Of a DNA stretch of 64,000 nt, positions 36,363 through 47,255 are shown one piece after another (position 1 is the stretch's first letter; every line of letters starts with the position of its first letter). A program made the position numbers and the translations under genes. This DNA is from Gordionus sp. m RMFG-2023. Taxonomy: Eukaryota; Nematomorpha; Gordioida; Chordodea; Parachordodidae. The notes below the pieces were generated by a model that worked only from the letters and a program-made list of their open reading frames with translations, did no database searches and was not told the origin of the DNA. The stretch lies in NCBI RefSeq assembly GCF_954871325.1, contig NC_088776.1:36566508-36630507 (forward strand), in the 5' to 3' direction.

Positions 36363-37552
36363 GAGAGTTGTTAAAAGATACTTTTTAAATGGATCTAGAT
36401 ACTGGTACCGATACATCGTCTAAAAAGTTATATATACACAGATACAATATTTATTATACTTTTATGTATTGCATATACCTAAATTAGGATTCTATTGTGA
36501 GAATTCATGAAATGAGCTAAAATATTTATAGACTCGATATCACATTTATTAAAATATAACTAAAATAATGATTTTTATATGAAAATATATGAATAAATGA
36601 TTATAAATAATTATTAACTAATTTTCAAAATTTAGTCATTAAAGCACCCTCGTTTATCTGTAAAGACATTTTTAGCTACACTAAAAAGTAGGGCGCTTGA
36701 AGGGATTGTGGTGTTATATTTTAATAACAATTTTATATCAGGATATTCTTTAAAAATATTAAATCTCAACATTCATTTTTGAAAAAATTATCATCAAAAG
36801 TGGTTTAGATTAACGTCTGAGGTCTCTTGGCAAAAATATCAGTAGACGATGAGCCTAGTCCAATATTTTCTTTAATATATTTATTCTCCCTCCCCTTGTC
36901 CATACTCTTAAATGTTTTACAATGTTGCAATTTGAGGTAAAATTTTCTTATTTTTTGACCGTGGCAAACATTTTACTATAAGAGATTTGTTTTCTTTATT
37001 TTGAGATATTATTTTAAAATATGCTCTATAAATTGGGCATGGAAAAACAATGTCTAAACTTGTTGATGCTTCATTGATTATCACTTCTTCCTCTTCATTT
37101 AAAATTAATCTGTAATAAATTTTTAAAATTGTATAATAAAATAAAATTAACCAATTCCATTGATAATAAAAATGGTAGATTCCTTGAGATGGATTATAAT
37201 ATCAAAATTAGTCTGGTTTATTAAAAAACTCGGACATAATATCTAATGAATATCTAATGAATATTTATATATATTTTTTTATATATTAGTTTTAATATTA
37301 TATATAATTTTTATTATAGTTGTCTTAATATTTTTTATATATATATATATATTTAAATTATATACTCATATGAAATAAAATAAATTTTGCATTCAAGTAT
37401 TTTTTTATAAAAGTATATCAAAATGTATCTTAAATAATATATAAAAATACCGATACCTCTAAAATAATATCTTGATAGAGATGCAGTTATATAAAAAAAT
37501 CTATCAAGATACAGATATCCCATTTTTATATCTAGATATTTTAACAACTCTG
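36363..37552 (-). mobile_element. hAT element, GATAC subterminal type, degraded
   Basis: The left edge reads GAGAGTTGTTAAAAGATAC and the right edge ATTTTAACAACTCTG. Subterminal TAGATAC/GTATCTA words are frequent, as in the relative at 33116. No clear 8-bp duplication is seen. A transposase fragment lies on the minus strand inside, so this copy descends from an autonomous one. Confidence 0.75.
36640..37115 (-). pseudogene. hAT transposase C-terminal remnant
   Basis: On the minus strand near 36765-36640 the frame reads FKEYPDIKLLLKYNTTIPSS and FSVAKNVFTDKRGCFND before a stop. This is the hAT dimerisation domain (IPSSAxxERxFSxAKNVxTDKR). The usual VER part is altered. Further upstream on that strand (about 37110) there is EEEEEVIINEAS, acidic and coding-like. 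Most of the gene is lost. Confidence 0.82.
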
Positions 37553-38060
37553 ATTATATGTAAGTAATAAAACTACGCTTAGATTTTTGGAGAAATTTGC
37601 TCCATCTATTTTTTATAGCATTTCAATTTTTTATGGTTCAATTTTTTATGGACAATATATCCTCGGTCTCCCCTGTAAATTTTTTCAATATTTTATTTAA
37701 TAAGCTAATTTTTATTCTAAGACACTTTCGTATAGTAATTATTAGAAATGAAATTTTGCTTATCTTTAAAAAATAGAAAATTGACAAAATACACTTAAAT
37801 AATTTTGAAATATCTCGCAAAATAATTATGTTAAAAGCTATTATTTATAATTTTATTGCATAAAAAAATTATTTTCTAAAGTATATCATATCATATAAAT
37901 AAGCGATACCAAAATATTTTTAAAAATAATCTAACCTAATCTGAAGAACATTTTTAGAAAATGAAGAATTACAAATTTTAGGTATTAGGAAATATTTCAT
38001 ATTATATATTTGCTACTTTTTTATATTCGAAATTAGTTATTAAAAATTAGTATAATTTTA
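37553..38060. other. AT-rich spacer
   Basis: A 60-codon minus-strand open frame (37638-37820) is low in complexity and unmatched. I see no feature. Confidence 0.5.
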
Positions 38061-38390
38061 TATGGGATCCATGGGGATTAGGAATCTCCTGATTTTAAAT
38101 CATTTACTGAAGGCAAATTTTTAATAAATTATTTAACCTGAAATGTATTATAGCATCTATAAAGTACCCACAATATGGGTTTCAAAATAATATTTTCGTG
38201 AACTTTAGAACTATCTTAATTTATATTGATCTTTCATATAAATAAGAATTATACAAAAGTTAATTGCGAAAATCTGAAAATTAATAGGGTGGGTGCTTTA
38301 CACGTGTAGAATCATTACCAGTTAAATTATTAAAAATCGCCATTGGTAGTTGATTTAAAATCGAGAGCTTCCGAATCCTCGTGGCATATA
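38061..38390. mobile_element. Foldback MITE, copy 3
   Basis: The left arm (GATTAGGAATCTCCTGATTT, TAAATCATTTACTGAAGGC, CCTGAAATGTATTATAGCAT) is mirrored by the right arm (ATTTAAAATCGAGAGCTTCC). The order of words is the same as in 16138-16550, confirming one family. Arms are more diverged here, so this copy is probably older. Confidence 0.72.
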
Positions 38391-38849
38391 TATTATAAAT
38401 CAAAATTATAAATCAAATTATATTTCCATTTTTGTTTTTTGAGTTTAATTTATTTCATATATATACCCTTCATAATTATATCATTTTTAATATTATTTCC
38501 AATTTTTATTAATACTAATTTTACTTATTTGGTTTTTTATTCCTTGTTCAAAATGTTTATGAGAAAGAATTTTGAGAGAGAGTAATTTATCATTTTTATT
38601 CAGGAAGTCTACAAATCCAATTAGCAATAGTCATACCTCAAAACTCTTCCTTCTAAAGAACCCTATTTTGGAAAACTTGTATCGCTGATGTTCCAGTGCT
38701 CTAATCCAATAAACAGAAGGATTGGGATTTATCTAACGTGCAGCCAACCTATCGATCCCTCACTTCCACAATTAATGGTTCCGTGCATGTGTTTCTAGAT
38801 GCTATCTTTTCTACAAATTATCAATTCCAACTTATTGTGTAATAGCCAT
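38391..38849 (-). other. Less AT-rich DNA, possible gene relic (left part)
   Basis: From about 38590 the GC content rises to near 40%. The minus strand has coding-like pieces such as INPNPSVYWIRALEHQRYKF between stops. It appears continuous with 39218-39730 once the MITE at 38850 is set aside. I recognise no family. Confidence 0.35.
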
Positions 38850-39209
38850 TAGAGATCTGCACAAAATGGCCCGGCCCGAACCCGACTCGGCCCGAAATAT
38901 TTTTTAAGCAAATTCGGGTCGGATTGGTTCGGGCCTTAGAAATTTTTTAAAATATACTAATTTATCAATTTTAAATGTTGAATTTTTTATGTAAAATAAA
39001 AATGTGATTTTATTTATAGAAAGTAGACGCCAAATAACATATTTCGTTTATTTTGAGTAATTATAAAAATTAATTTCTATATTTAAATAAATTAGGGCCG
39101 ATAAAATTTTTTTAAAAAAATTTCGGGTGCGGGCCGGACCGGGCAAAACTTTATAAAAAAATTTCGGGCCAGGTCGGGTTTAAAAAATTAGGCCCGATGC
39201 AGATCACTA
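38850..39209. mobile_element. Ac-like hAT MITE, 360 bp
   Basis: It begins TAGAGATCTGCAC and ends GATGCAGATCACTA. Flanks ATAGCCAT (38842-38849) and ATAACCAT (39210-39217) are an 8-bp duplication with one mismatch. Subterminal DNA is rich in GGCCCGGCCCGAACCCGAC and GGGCCGGACCGGGC, the classic style of Ac-like hATs. The centre is AT-rich and non-coding. The same style of repeat appears at 23120, 31430 and 7525. Confidence 0.88.
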
Positions 39210-39217
39210 ATAACCAT

Positions 39218-39730
39218 CCCTCAATCTGCTGTGGCTGACCCATTCCTATCAGAGCAAAAGAGGTACAACTTACATTATTGTTTAAACCCAAAACCTCATG
39301 CTCAATCATTATAATTTTCTCATTCCAAGAGCCCTAAAATTTGTCCATATGCTTAGCATTCTTGAACCACCTAGACTTTTCATATCTGATAAATAGCGTC
39401 TCAAGAATCACATAAATCTTTTGGAGAAGGAGTCCATTTCTTGCGAACCTATTTCTGCCAAATATGTACTCTGGCAGAAAGAATAGCTTAAGATTGTTAA
39501 ATTTAAAAATATCAGATAGGTCTTCATTTCAATCATACCACTCTCTAAGAGGCTTCGGTAAACCTGATTCATCTTTTACCTAAGGCTTGGGGTCTCATAT
39601 TGACAATGTCATTAGAGATCATCAGTAAAACTTTTTATATGACAGTCACTCGACATAGCCAACCTCAGAGTGAACTACATAATATTCAACTATAATCTAT
39701 TCCTAGGAGCCTTCCGAATTACTCTTCATT
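39218..39730 (-). other. Less AT-rich DNA, possible gene relic (right part)
   Basis: Around 40% GC. The minus strand has one frame open for about 50 codons near 39560-39420 (YRSLLESGMIEMKTYL, SYSFCQSTYLAEIGSQEM). After one stop it continues with FLRRYLSDMKSLGG. Another minus frame over 39480-39240 is also fairly open. I cannot assign either. It could be a decayed host gene or an unrecognised retroelement body. Confidence 0.38.
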
Positions 39731-41149
39731 TCTTATTTTCTTCTCCGTTATTTTCTTATTTTTGAATTCTAAAAAAGTTAAAATCATTAAATAATATAAA
39801 GATGATATTAATCCTTTAAATCTTTATAAGATAATTCATTAACAGAATACAGTTGCCAGATTGTCATGAAGACTGAAATATTATATCTGCTATTATTTTA
39901 CATTTTACCCAACTAGTTATAATTATTTTGAATCGGTGTTTACTAAAAAAAATTTATATATACATTGATAAATACATAGGTTAGGAGGAGTATAAAATAA
40001 CATAGCCCCTCTTGAAATTATTTTGAATTTAGACAATATGCTGTGCTCAATAATATAAAAATCCAAATTGATTTAAATTACTATAATGTTTAATTTCGAA
40101 TAAAAGTAACAATGAGTATATTAATAATTTTAAAAAAAATTGTTAAGAGATTTATCAAGAAAATTTTAAAAACTAATCAAAAAATTTTAAGAAACTTATC
40201 AAAAAAATTTAGGAAGCTTACCATCAAATTTTCATATTATTATTTTTTAAGCTTCATACTATAAATTGAATTTTATGCAAAAAATATTCGTATAAAATAT
40301 ATACTAAAAAAATACTAATTATCTTAAATAATATTGTAATTTATAAAGTAACAAGTTAATGTATTCAAAGTTGTGTTACCCAGTTTTATTTTACTTAACA
40401 CGGTTGTAATTAAAATCGATAAAATTAGATAGAGTAATATTTGTTAAGTTTGAAAATTGAATGGAATAATTTCAAATGATAGTTAATAGGATCTTGAGAG
40501 GAGCTTCAATTAAACATTACTGTAGTGCGCAAAATTCAACTTATTATATTTTATTATTTTATAGATAAAATAGCTTTTAATTAACAAAAGTCAAATAGTC
40601 CGCCAAAAAACTATATGCAAGTCAAAGATTTTAAAAGTTTAAAAAAATTTATTCCAAATTGACGGACTAAATAAGAGTAAATACATATTTTCTATCTATC
40701 CTTTTATGTTTTGTAACAATTTTAGGTTCTTTTATATTAAGGATTAAATTCTAAAATCCCGACCCTTTTTAACGCTTAGTATGGATAAAGTTAGGGATAG
40801 TTTCTATTCATTATTTAATTCTTTCTTTCCTTCTTTTAATTATCTCTATGAGTTTACAATGAAAAATGCAATAATCATTAAGAATATGTGCATTAAGATA
40901 TACATCCAAAATTTTTTTTAAAAAATATAATTCAAATATCAAATTTTAAATGATTAAAAAAAGTATAATTTTTTTACAAAGTTCTCTTTAGAGACAGTTA
41001 TTTTATAGTGATTATATACATTTAATATTTTATCATTTATTTAAATTTGTGTATTAGAAATTACCAATATCTTATAGTCGATAGTACAAATAATGAAAAT
41101 TTAAGATATGCTTAAATAACTCCTAGTATAATTCTAAATAAGAAATTAA
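39731..41149. other. AT-rich DNA, nothing recognised
   Basis: No coding frame, target-flanked element or notable repeat was found here. Confidence 0.5.
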
Positions 41150-41189
41150 CTATCCCCACCCCCTGGCAATTTCTTGCTTAGGCGCCTGC
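41150..41189 (-). repeat. hAT-like right terminus
   Basis: Read on the minus strand it is CAGGCGCCTAAGCAAGAAAT, followed by TGCCAGGGGGTGGGG. It matches the tip at 20220 in inverted orientation. The element it once closed would lie to its left but is not recognisable. Confidence 0.5.
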
Positions 41190-41229
41190 TGTGTTGCCGG
41201 ATTTTTATTCAAGGCTCTAACAAACATTT

Positions 41230-42130
41230 TTACTTAGGCATAATAATTAAGGTTGAGCTAAAAGATATATCTAATTTTTCAATGATTTTACTGTATATTA
41301 AGAAGGGCCAACTGATTCAATCTATTTTCAGAAGTAGTACTTTTGTAGTATTGTTAAACGGTTCGATTTGAGCCGATTTTTAAAAACGGTTAACTCAATA
41401 TTTAATCCATAAAAATATTATGTAAGCTTAAAGATTTTGATGGCACATGGTTTGAATCTATTAGCAAAATCTCGAGACTTTGGCAATATTTTTTGGCTCA
41501 AATCGAGATATTTAACAACACTCCATCTCAGGTATGTTTTTTATTTTTGTTAAAGAGGAAAATGTTCTTTCATTGGTAGAAGAACTAATGAGTAGATTGT
41601 CAAAATATAAATAATTTTATCATATAAGGGAAATAGTTTAAAATTGTTTGATATGAAACACTCGCAACCACATTTAACGTTTTTTACCATAGTTTGTATT
41701 CAGTTAGTAATGCTCATGGGATGCTTTAACATCCCCACAATAAAAATAATCCAAATATTTAATTTTTTCTCTAATAAGATTTTAAAAAGATTTGTAAGAA
41801 TTCTGCGATAATAATATTTGCAAATTTTTAGTGCTGCCTGATTAATCAAGAACCTTTCATTCTTTTGAGGTACAAAAGTATCCAAGATGGGAATATATAG
41901 ATTTATTTTATAGTATTCTTCGAACAATTCTATATTAATATTAAAACGATAGATTTACCTTACTGTGAATAGGGATAGACAATATTAAATTTATAGAGCT
42001 CTGCTTTCGACTTAACAATGACATATGATTTAAAAAATTCGTCATCCACATTTTCCCTAATTTACCCAAGTTCTAATATAAAGCTTTCAGCTATTCTTAT
42101 AGTTTCAATCAAATCGATGACATTTTTTTA
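41230..42130 (-). pseudogene. hAT transposase relic (DUF4371 type), second copy of the 20.6-kb relic
   Basis: On the minus strand 41927-41700 opens EEYYKINLYIPILDTFVPQ and continues NERFL. This is the YYRINxYIPFLDxF block followed by RF that characterises DUF4371 transposases. The end of the dimerisation domain is at about 41345-41275 (TTSENRLNQLALLNIQ). A MITE (41346-41523) sits between these parts. Alignment by eye with 20640-21345 is good over most of the length, and the 41-kb copy keeps a segment (about 41735-41930) that the other lacks. Several stops break it. Confidence 0.83.
41346..41523. mobile_element. GGCTC-family MITE inside the hAT relic
   Basis: It starts TAGTATTGTTAAACGGTTCG, has TTTGAGCCGATTTTTAAAAA, and ends with the inverse TCAAATCGAGATATTTAACA. 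The centre carries AATCTATTAGCAAAATCTCG, shared with the copy at 20770. No 8-bp duplication is visible. Confidence 0.8.
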
Positions 42131-45100
42131 AAATATTTTATTTCAGTTTTGAAGTGAAAAGTTTCAAATAATTTGGTAAGAAATTTTAAATTGGTAGATA
42201 AATATAACGTTAAGGAAAATTTGAAATAGGTATTAATTCATAGAATTAATTAGCAAGCGTATTTATTTCTGATGTGAATGTGATAAATAAATGTAAATTT
42301 GAATATATATGCGATAAGAGGTAGGAATGATTATAAATATAAATTAATAATAGAAAACAGTTTACCTATTAATTCCTCAAACAAATATGAGAACCATAAA
42401 AAGAAATGGAATAAACAAAATGAAAGCTAGTCACGCTACTAGCATGAAATAAGCCAAGCTACCTAAATTCAAAGATTTATACCAAATCATTGAGTAATAT
42501 ACATTTTATTGCTTTATTTTGTTGGTCGATAATTAAAAGGAAAAGAATTATTGGAAAAATAAAATTTAGTGAGTTTTATTAATTCTTTAAATTCCACTTG
42601 CCACAAAATAAAGTAACCTATACTAATCAAATACTTACTCTAATATAACGCCATAAAAGTCAGCCAAACTTCTGGCAACATTAACTCTAAAATGTAAATC
42701 AAGAATTAATGTGCATTTCATACTTTTATAATGCTACAACCTACTTATAAATATGCTGCATTTTCCATAATATTTCATATCAACTATTTTTATGGCGTGC
42801 CCATTTTCCCATTATGAATGAATGACACAGGCGACTAATATGTAGAATGATTTATAATAAATAATTCGGTCATTACACTTTACCTTTTTCTGAAATTCAC
42901 ATTCGTGTTATCAGCAAAAAAGGCTGTTATATTAAGATTATAATTTTTAAGCCTTGCACTAGTATAAATGCAACAACCTTCAATTTTTCCGAGTCCAATG
43001 AAAGTGTTTTAGAAGTTTATTTGGAACATCTACTTTATTAAAATATAGTAGCATTATTGAGAATATTTTTGTATTTCTATTATTTGTTTAATGCGTTGAT
43101 AAAGAAAGCGGATAATTTTCCTTCAAATCCTCTAAGATGTGTTTTTTAGTTCAGACCTGTGATATTTAACTTTTGAGGTTTTATATGCATATTTTATGTT
43201 TGGGTCTATTTTTCTGTCAAAAAGAAGAATAGGCAATAAGTTTGTAATGTAATCTGTAGATAAATAATTAAACGAATGTTTTACTGCGTGATAGATGAAT
43301 GTCGATTTGATTATTGCAGTATTATGATCATATAAATTATTGTTCTCAAAGTAGGCTTGGATATATGACTTATCTTTTAAAGTGTAAGATATTTTAGCCT
43401 TGTTGAATGTTTTTTACATCTTGGACTTCCCCATGGCTAGAATTAAATTTTGTATTATTATATAATATTATATAAATCATTTGAATCCTCTCTAATCCAT
43501 GAATAAATGGAATTCCAGGTATTTAGATATTGCAATTTAAATTTTTTTTTATAATTTAAATTAATGGAATAAAGATGAAAAAGGTAATCAAGTAGAGATA
43601 ATTTGCTTTACTAATCAAAAATTATTATGCAATATAAAATTGTAAAAATAAAAATCGGGAGAAAGCGCAATTTATTTTATAAAAAATCGGGAACGCAAAA
43701 AAGCATAAATTAATAGAAGGCGTATTTTGCCGTAATCAAGAGTAGAAAATCAGGAAGTTTAAGCCAAAATTTTGAGAACTGACAACCTTGCTTATAAATC
43801 GCTTTGTTTATTAGCCGGAAATACTGATTGGCAAATTAGTAAGTACTAATCAGGCATTATATTTTGGGCTCACCAAGATATTCTGCTTATAAATTTCCTT
43901 CAAGCATGATGCCAATCTTAGCAAAAATTTTGTAAATATATTATTTTCTTTAAACTATCTACTAAATAGATTGAAGCAGTAAAATTCACTAAATGCGCAC
44001 TAGCTTTACTTAATGTATCCCTAAAGCGTGTTATCATAGCCTAATTTTGTTTATAACTCCGTTTCTATTTTGTGGTTCTAAAATTTATTAATAAATTAGT
44101 AGGGACTAGTTAGGCATTAAATATAAACGTAAACCAAATATTTAGTTCTTCCATATTTTCATCATAGCATGATGTGAGAGGTTGTAAATAACAAATTTTC
44201 AATCATTTTTAAGTAATATTGACTTTAGTAAAAAAAATATAATACAAATTCCATTTAAGGGAAGTAAATTAATTTTGAGGGGCACACCCAATCCCATAGT
44301 AATGGCCTTGCATAAATTTTTTTTATAAATATTCGGGTCGATAAACCTTAAATTCATAAATTATTAGTTATAAAAAATATATTAGTATATATGGATGAAA
44401 TAGAAAGGACGACAAATCTTATTTAAAAACTATAATTATGCTAAAATAATCTATACTAATTGGCGTAGAGGATCGTTACAAGATTTAGGAAAAGAAAATA
44501 TATTTATCGTTTTGTCTGTAATAAAAATCATCCAACTCTAACTCATATTTAAGAAACTAATTTAAATTTTTATATATTCAGAATTTCGGTCATATTATGT
44601 TTTGAGGATCTCATTTCATGATACCTTTAGGCATCTGAAATTTTGCAATTTTTTAGAGGGAAAATAAAAGTTTAGAAAGTTATTTTAATTATTTTAAAAA
44701 TAGAAGAATTAATTACATACCTTTTATAATCTGAAAGATTATTTAGGAATTAGAAGATTTATGATTTGATACAATGGTAAAAAAATAGCTATTGATTAAA
44801 AATTATTAAACATTTGATTTAAATACTATTATAGATAAATTTATTGATCTTTCTTAAATATTCATATTATTATTTATATATAAACACAAATAAATATCTA
44901 AATCATTATCATAAAGTGTATATCTAGGGGAAAATTAAACGCACTAAATCTTAGCAATAAGTATGAGATTTTATAATTGTGAAAATATTTATATTAAAAA
45001 TGATTGAATAAATTATTATTTTTTCATGAGTTATATATTTATTTGTATAAGAAGAACAAAATTTATGACTATACATGGTTCATATTCATATATTAAATAG

Positions 45101-46367
45101 TATGGTATATAATATATCAAGACTGGGTTTAAATTATTTATGGGGAGGGTTTACAAATAGCAATATTTTATATAAATATATATATTTTTAGGAATTAACA
45201 AGGAATTTTATTTTATTATAAATAATTTTTTTATTTGGACAAGTTGTTAAAAGAGTTATCCTGCAATGCCATCACTAACTCTTATTGAATTTTGTGATTA
45301 CATATAAAAGGGTGTTTTTTAAAATATTAATTTATAATATCTTACAAACTGGATATTATTATTTTACTTTTAAATTAATATTTTTTAGTTGGATATACAA
45401 GGCTTACAATGGTGAATGAAATATTTATCAAAATTTATGTTAATTTTGACTAATCATTTTAATTTTTTTAATTATGATAAAAAATGACTAAACAATGTAA
45501 ATTTATATTTTCATTTTTTTTGCAATTAGTAAAGAACAATAAAGACAGAATTTTTTTTAGTCAATTATTAAAGATAAATTAATTTACCCGATCGATTTTA
45601 TCATAAATTGTAACAATAATATACTAATATTCTTGCACTCCTTTCCTTTCAAGATTTCTCTCCTCCTAACCAGCAAAAAAGGACCTTAGACCGCCTCAGT
45701 ATCTCAACTGGAATCTTAATAAAATCTATTGAATATTTAAATGTATATCTAAGTCGCAAATATTAATATAACTATACAATATGCTTTACGCAAATGATTA
45801 TTATAAAAATCCCAAATATACGTATTAAAACTACGTGCTCTACATAAATAATTTATAGGCGTTATATTATATATAATGAACACTATTATTTCTAAACAAG
45901 TTCTGAGATATTTCACTTTTTTTACAAAATGATATTATAGTATACACTTGTTAACAATGAATAGAAGGTGATATATTTTTTTATTAAGCATTTATTTATT
46001 CGTATCTTTTCAAAGATCATTTTATAAATATTTATAAATTAAATTGATAATAATTAACCTTTGATATTTTAGATCTAGCTCTTGCCACTACTAATCTTAA
46101 TGAAGTTTTAAAGTGTATATCAAAATCCACTGTTATTATTATAATATATTAATATACAAAATTAGTTCCTATATATCACAAAGATAGCCAAAAATTTTTT
46201 AAGGAAGGCAGATATTATGCAGGCTGGCCTCATACTCTCTTCATCGGCGTGTAGCAAAGACTTTAAGGGCAAAATTATCAACGACCCTATAAAAAACCTA
46301 TCTAAGCTTATGTGAAAATTTTTCACATTCTGAAAAACTAAAATTATGTAAGTGAAATTTATTTAAT
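42131..46367. other. Long AT-rich stretch, no recognised gene
   Basis: Over 4 kb has no supported coding frame. A weak, diverged direct repeat links about 43815-43920 with about 44085-44190 (TTAGTAxGxACTAxTxAGGCATTA followed later by AGCATGATG). Around 44270-44310 a short GC-richer patch (GAGGGGCACACCCAATCCCA) may be an eroded transposon end. Confidence 0.45.
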
Positions 46368-46370
46368 TTA

Positions 46371-46642
46371 GGCTGCATTCAAAGTGAAGACGGATCCGTT
46401 TTTTACATCCGTTCCTTCAAAAGACAATCTCATTAAAAATGATATATATGTTCATAGTGCGTCCGTTCCGATACCTTCCGTCTTAAAAACGGATCCGGCA
46501 AATTTTCCGGTAAAGTTTATAGAGCGTTATAACGTTACTTATAATTTTCTAAAAATGAAAATTAATATATATCATTTTTAATGAGATTGACTTTTGACGG
46601 AACAAATGTAAAAAACGGATCCGTTTCCACTTTGAATGAGCC
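46371..46642. mobile_element. PIF/Harbinger-type MITE with about 88-bp arms
   Basis: It begins GGCTGCATTCAAAGTG and ends CACTTTGAATGAGCC. The arms continue through ACGGATCCGTTTTTTACAT and on to CAATCTCATTAAAAATGATA, matched near the right end by its reverse complement. TTA flanks both sides (46368-46370 and 46643-46645), a 3-bp target duplication as in PIF/Harbinger. Almost two thirds of the element is arm, so single strands would fold into one long hairpin. A 65-codon open frame across it is an accident. Confidence 0.9.
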
Positions 46643-46689
46643 TTAATCATAAATATGAGTAACGCATATTAAAAAAATAATATAATGCA

Positions 46690-47255
46690 TGTACCGTGTA
46701 TTCACAGGCTTATCATATAATCATTACTAAAAAATTGTAGTTATCATCCTCGCCTTTTTATTTGCAAAAGAGGATTTCATGTCAGTATTATCTAACAACG
46801 ATACAATCTCATTTTCGATTAAAATTAGGGATAGACTAATGAGGCGGTCTTGTGCCAAGGGATCTTCTTGATCTTTAAGCTTTGAGAACCCTCTTTCAGC
46901 CGATGCGATGGTAATTGGAATTGTTAGAATATTCCTCAAAACAATGGATATATTTGGTAGGGCTTCATTTATAGACTGTTAGTGTAAATATAGCTCAAGA
47001 TTTCTAAAGGTGGTGTGCTTACAAAATACATATATACTACAATTTTTAATTCAATATCTCTTTTCAACGAATCTTGATACGTCAATAAAATATTTAATTG
47101 ATTACAATATCCTTTTCTAAGTTTCTGGCGCATCCAATATAAATATATTAAATAAAAACCCATAATGGTCCTTGAAAAATTTTAACTGCTGAAAATATCT
47201 AACGAAATCTTTGCTTGATTGAATACGTTAAAAAATTTAATCGTGTCTAAAAAAA
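46690..47255 (-). pseudogene. hAT transposase relic (DUF4371/ZMYM1-like), C-terminal part
   Basis: 46939-46727 on the minus strand reads RNILTIPITIASAERGFSKL and then AQDRLISLSLILIENEI, a well kept hAT dimerisation domain that ends at 46727. The next frame upstream (47163-46969) carries GYCNQLNILLTYQDSLKRDI, plausible for the segment before it. At 47256 the relic is interrupted by the LTR fossil. Coding-like minus-strand DNA resumes beyond the fossil at about 50190-50270 (CATSEIRELIDIHNDHID), probably the earlier part of the same gene. Confidence 0.83.
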
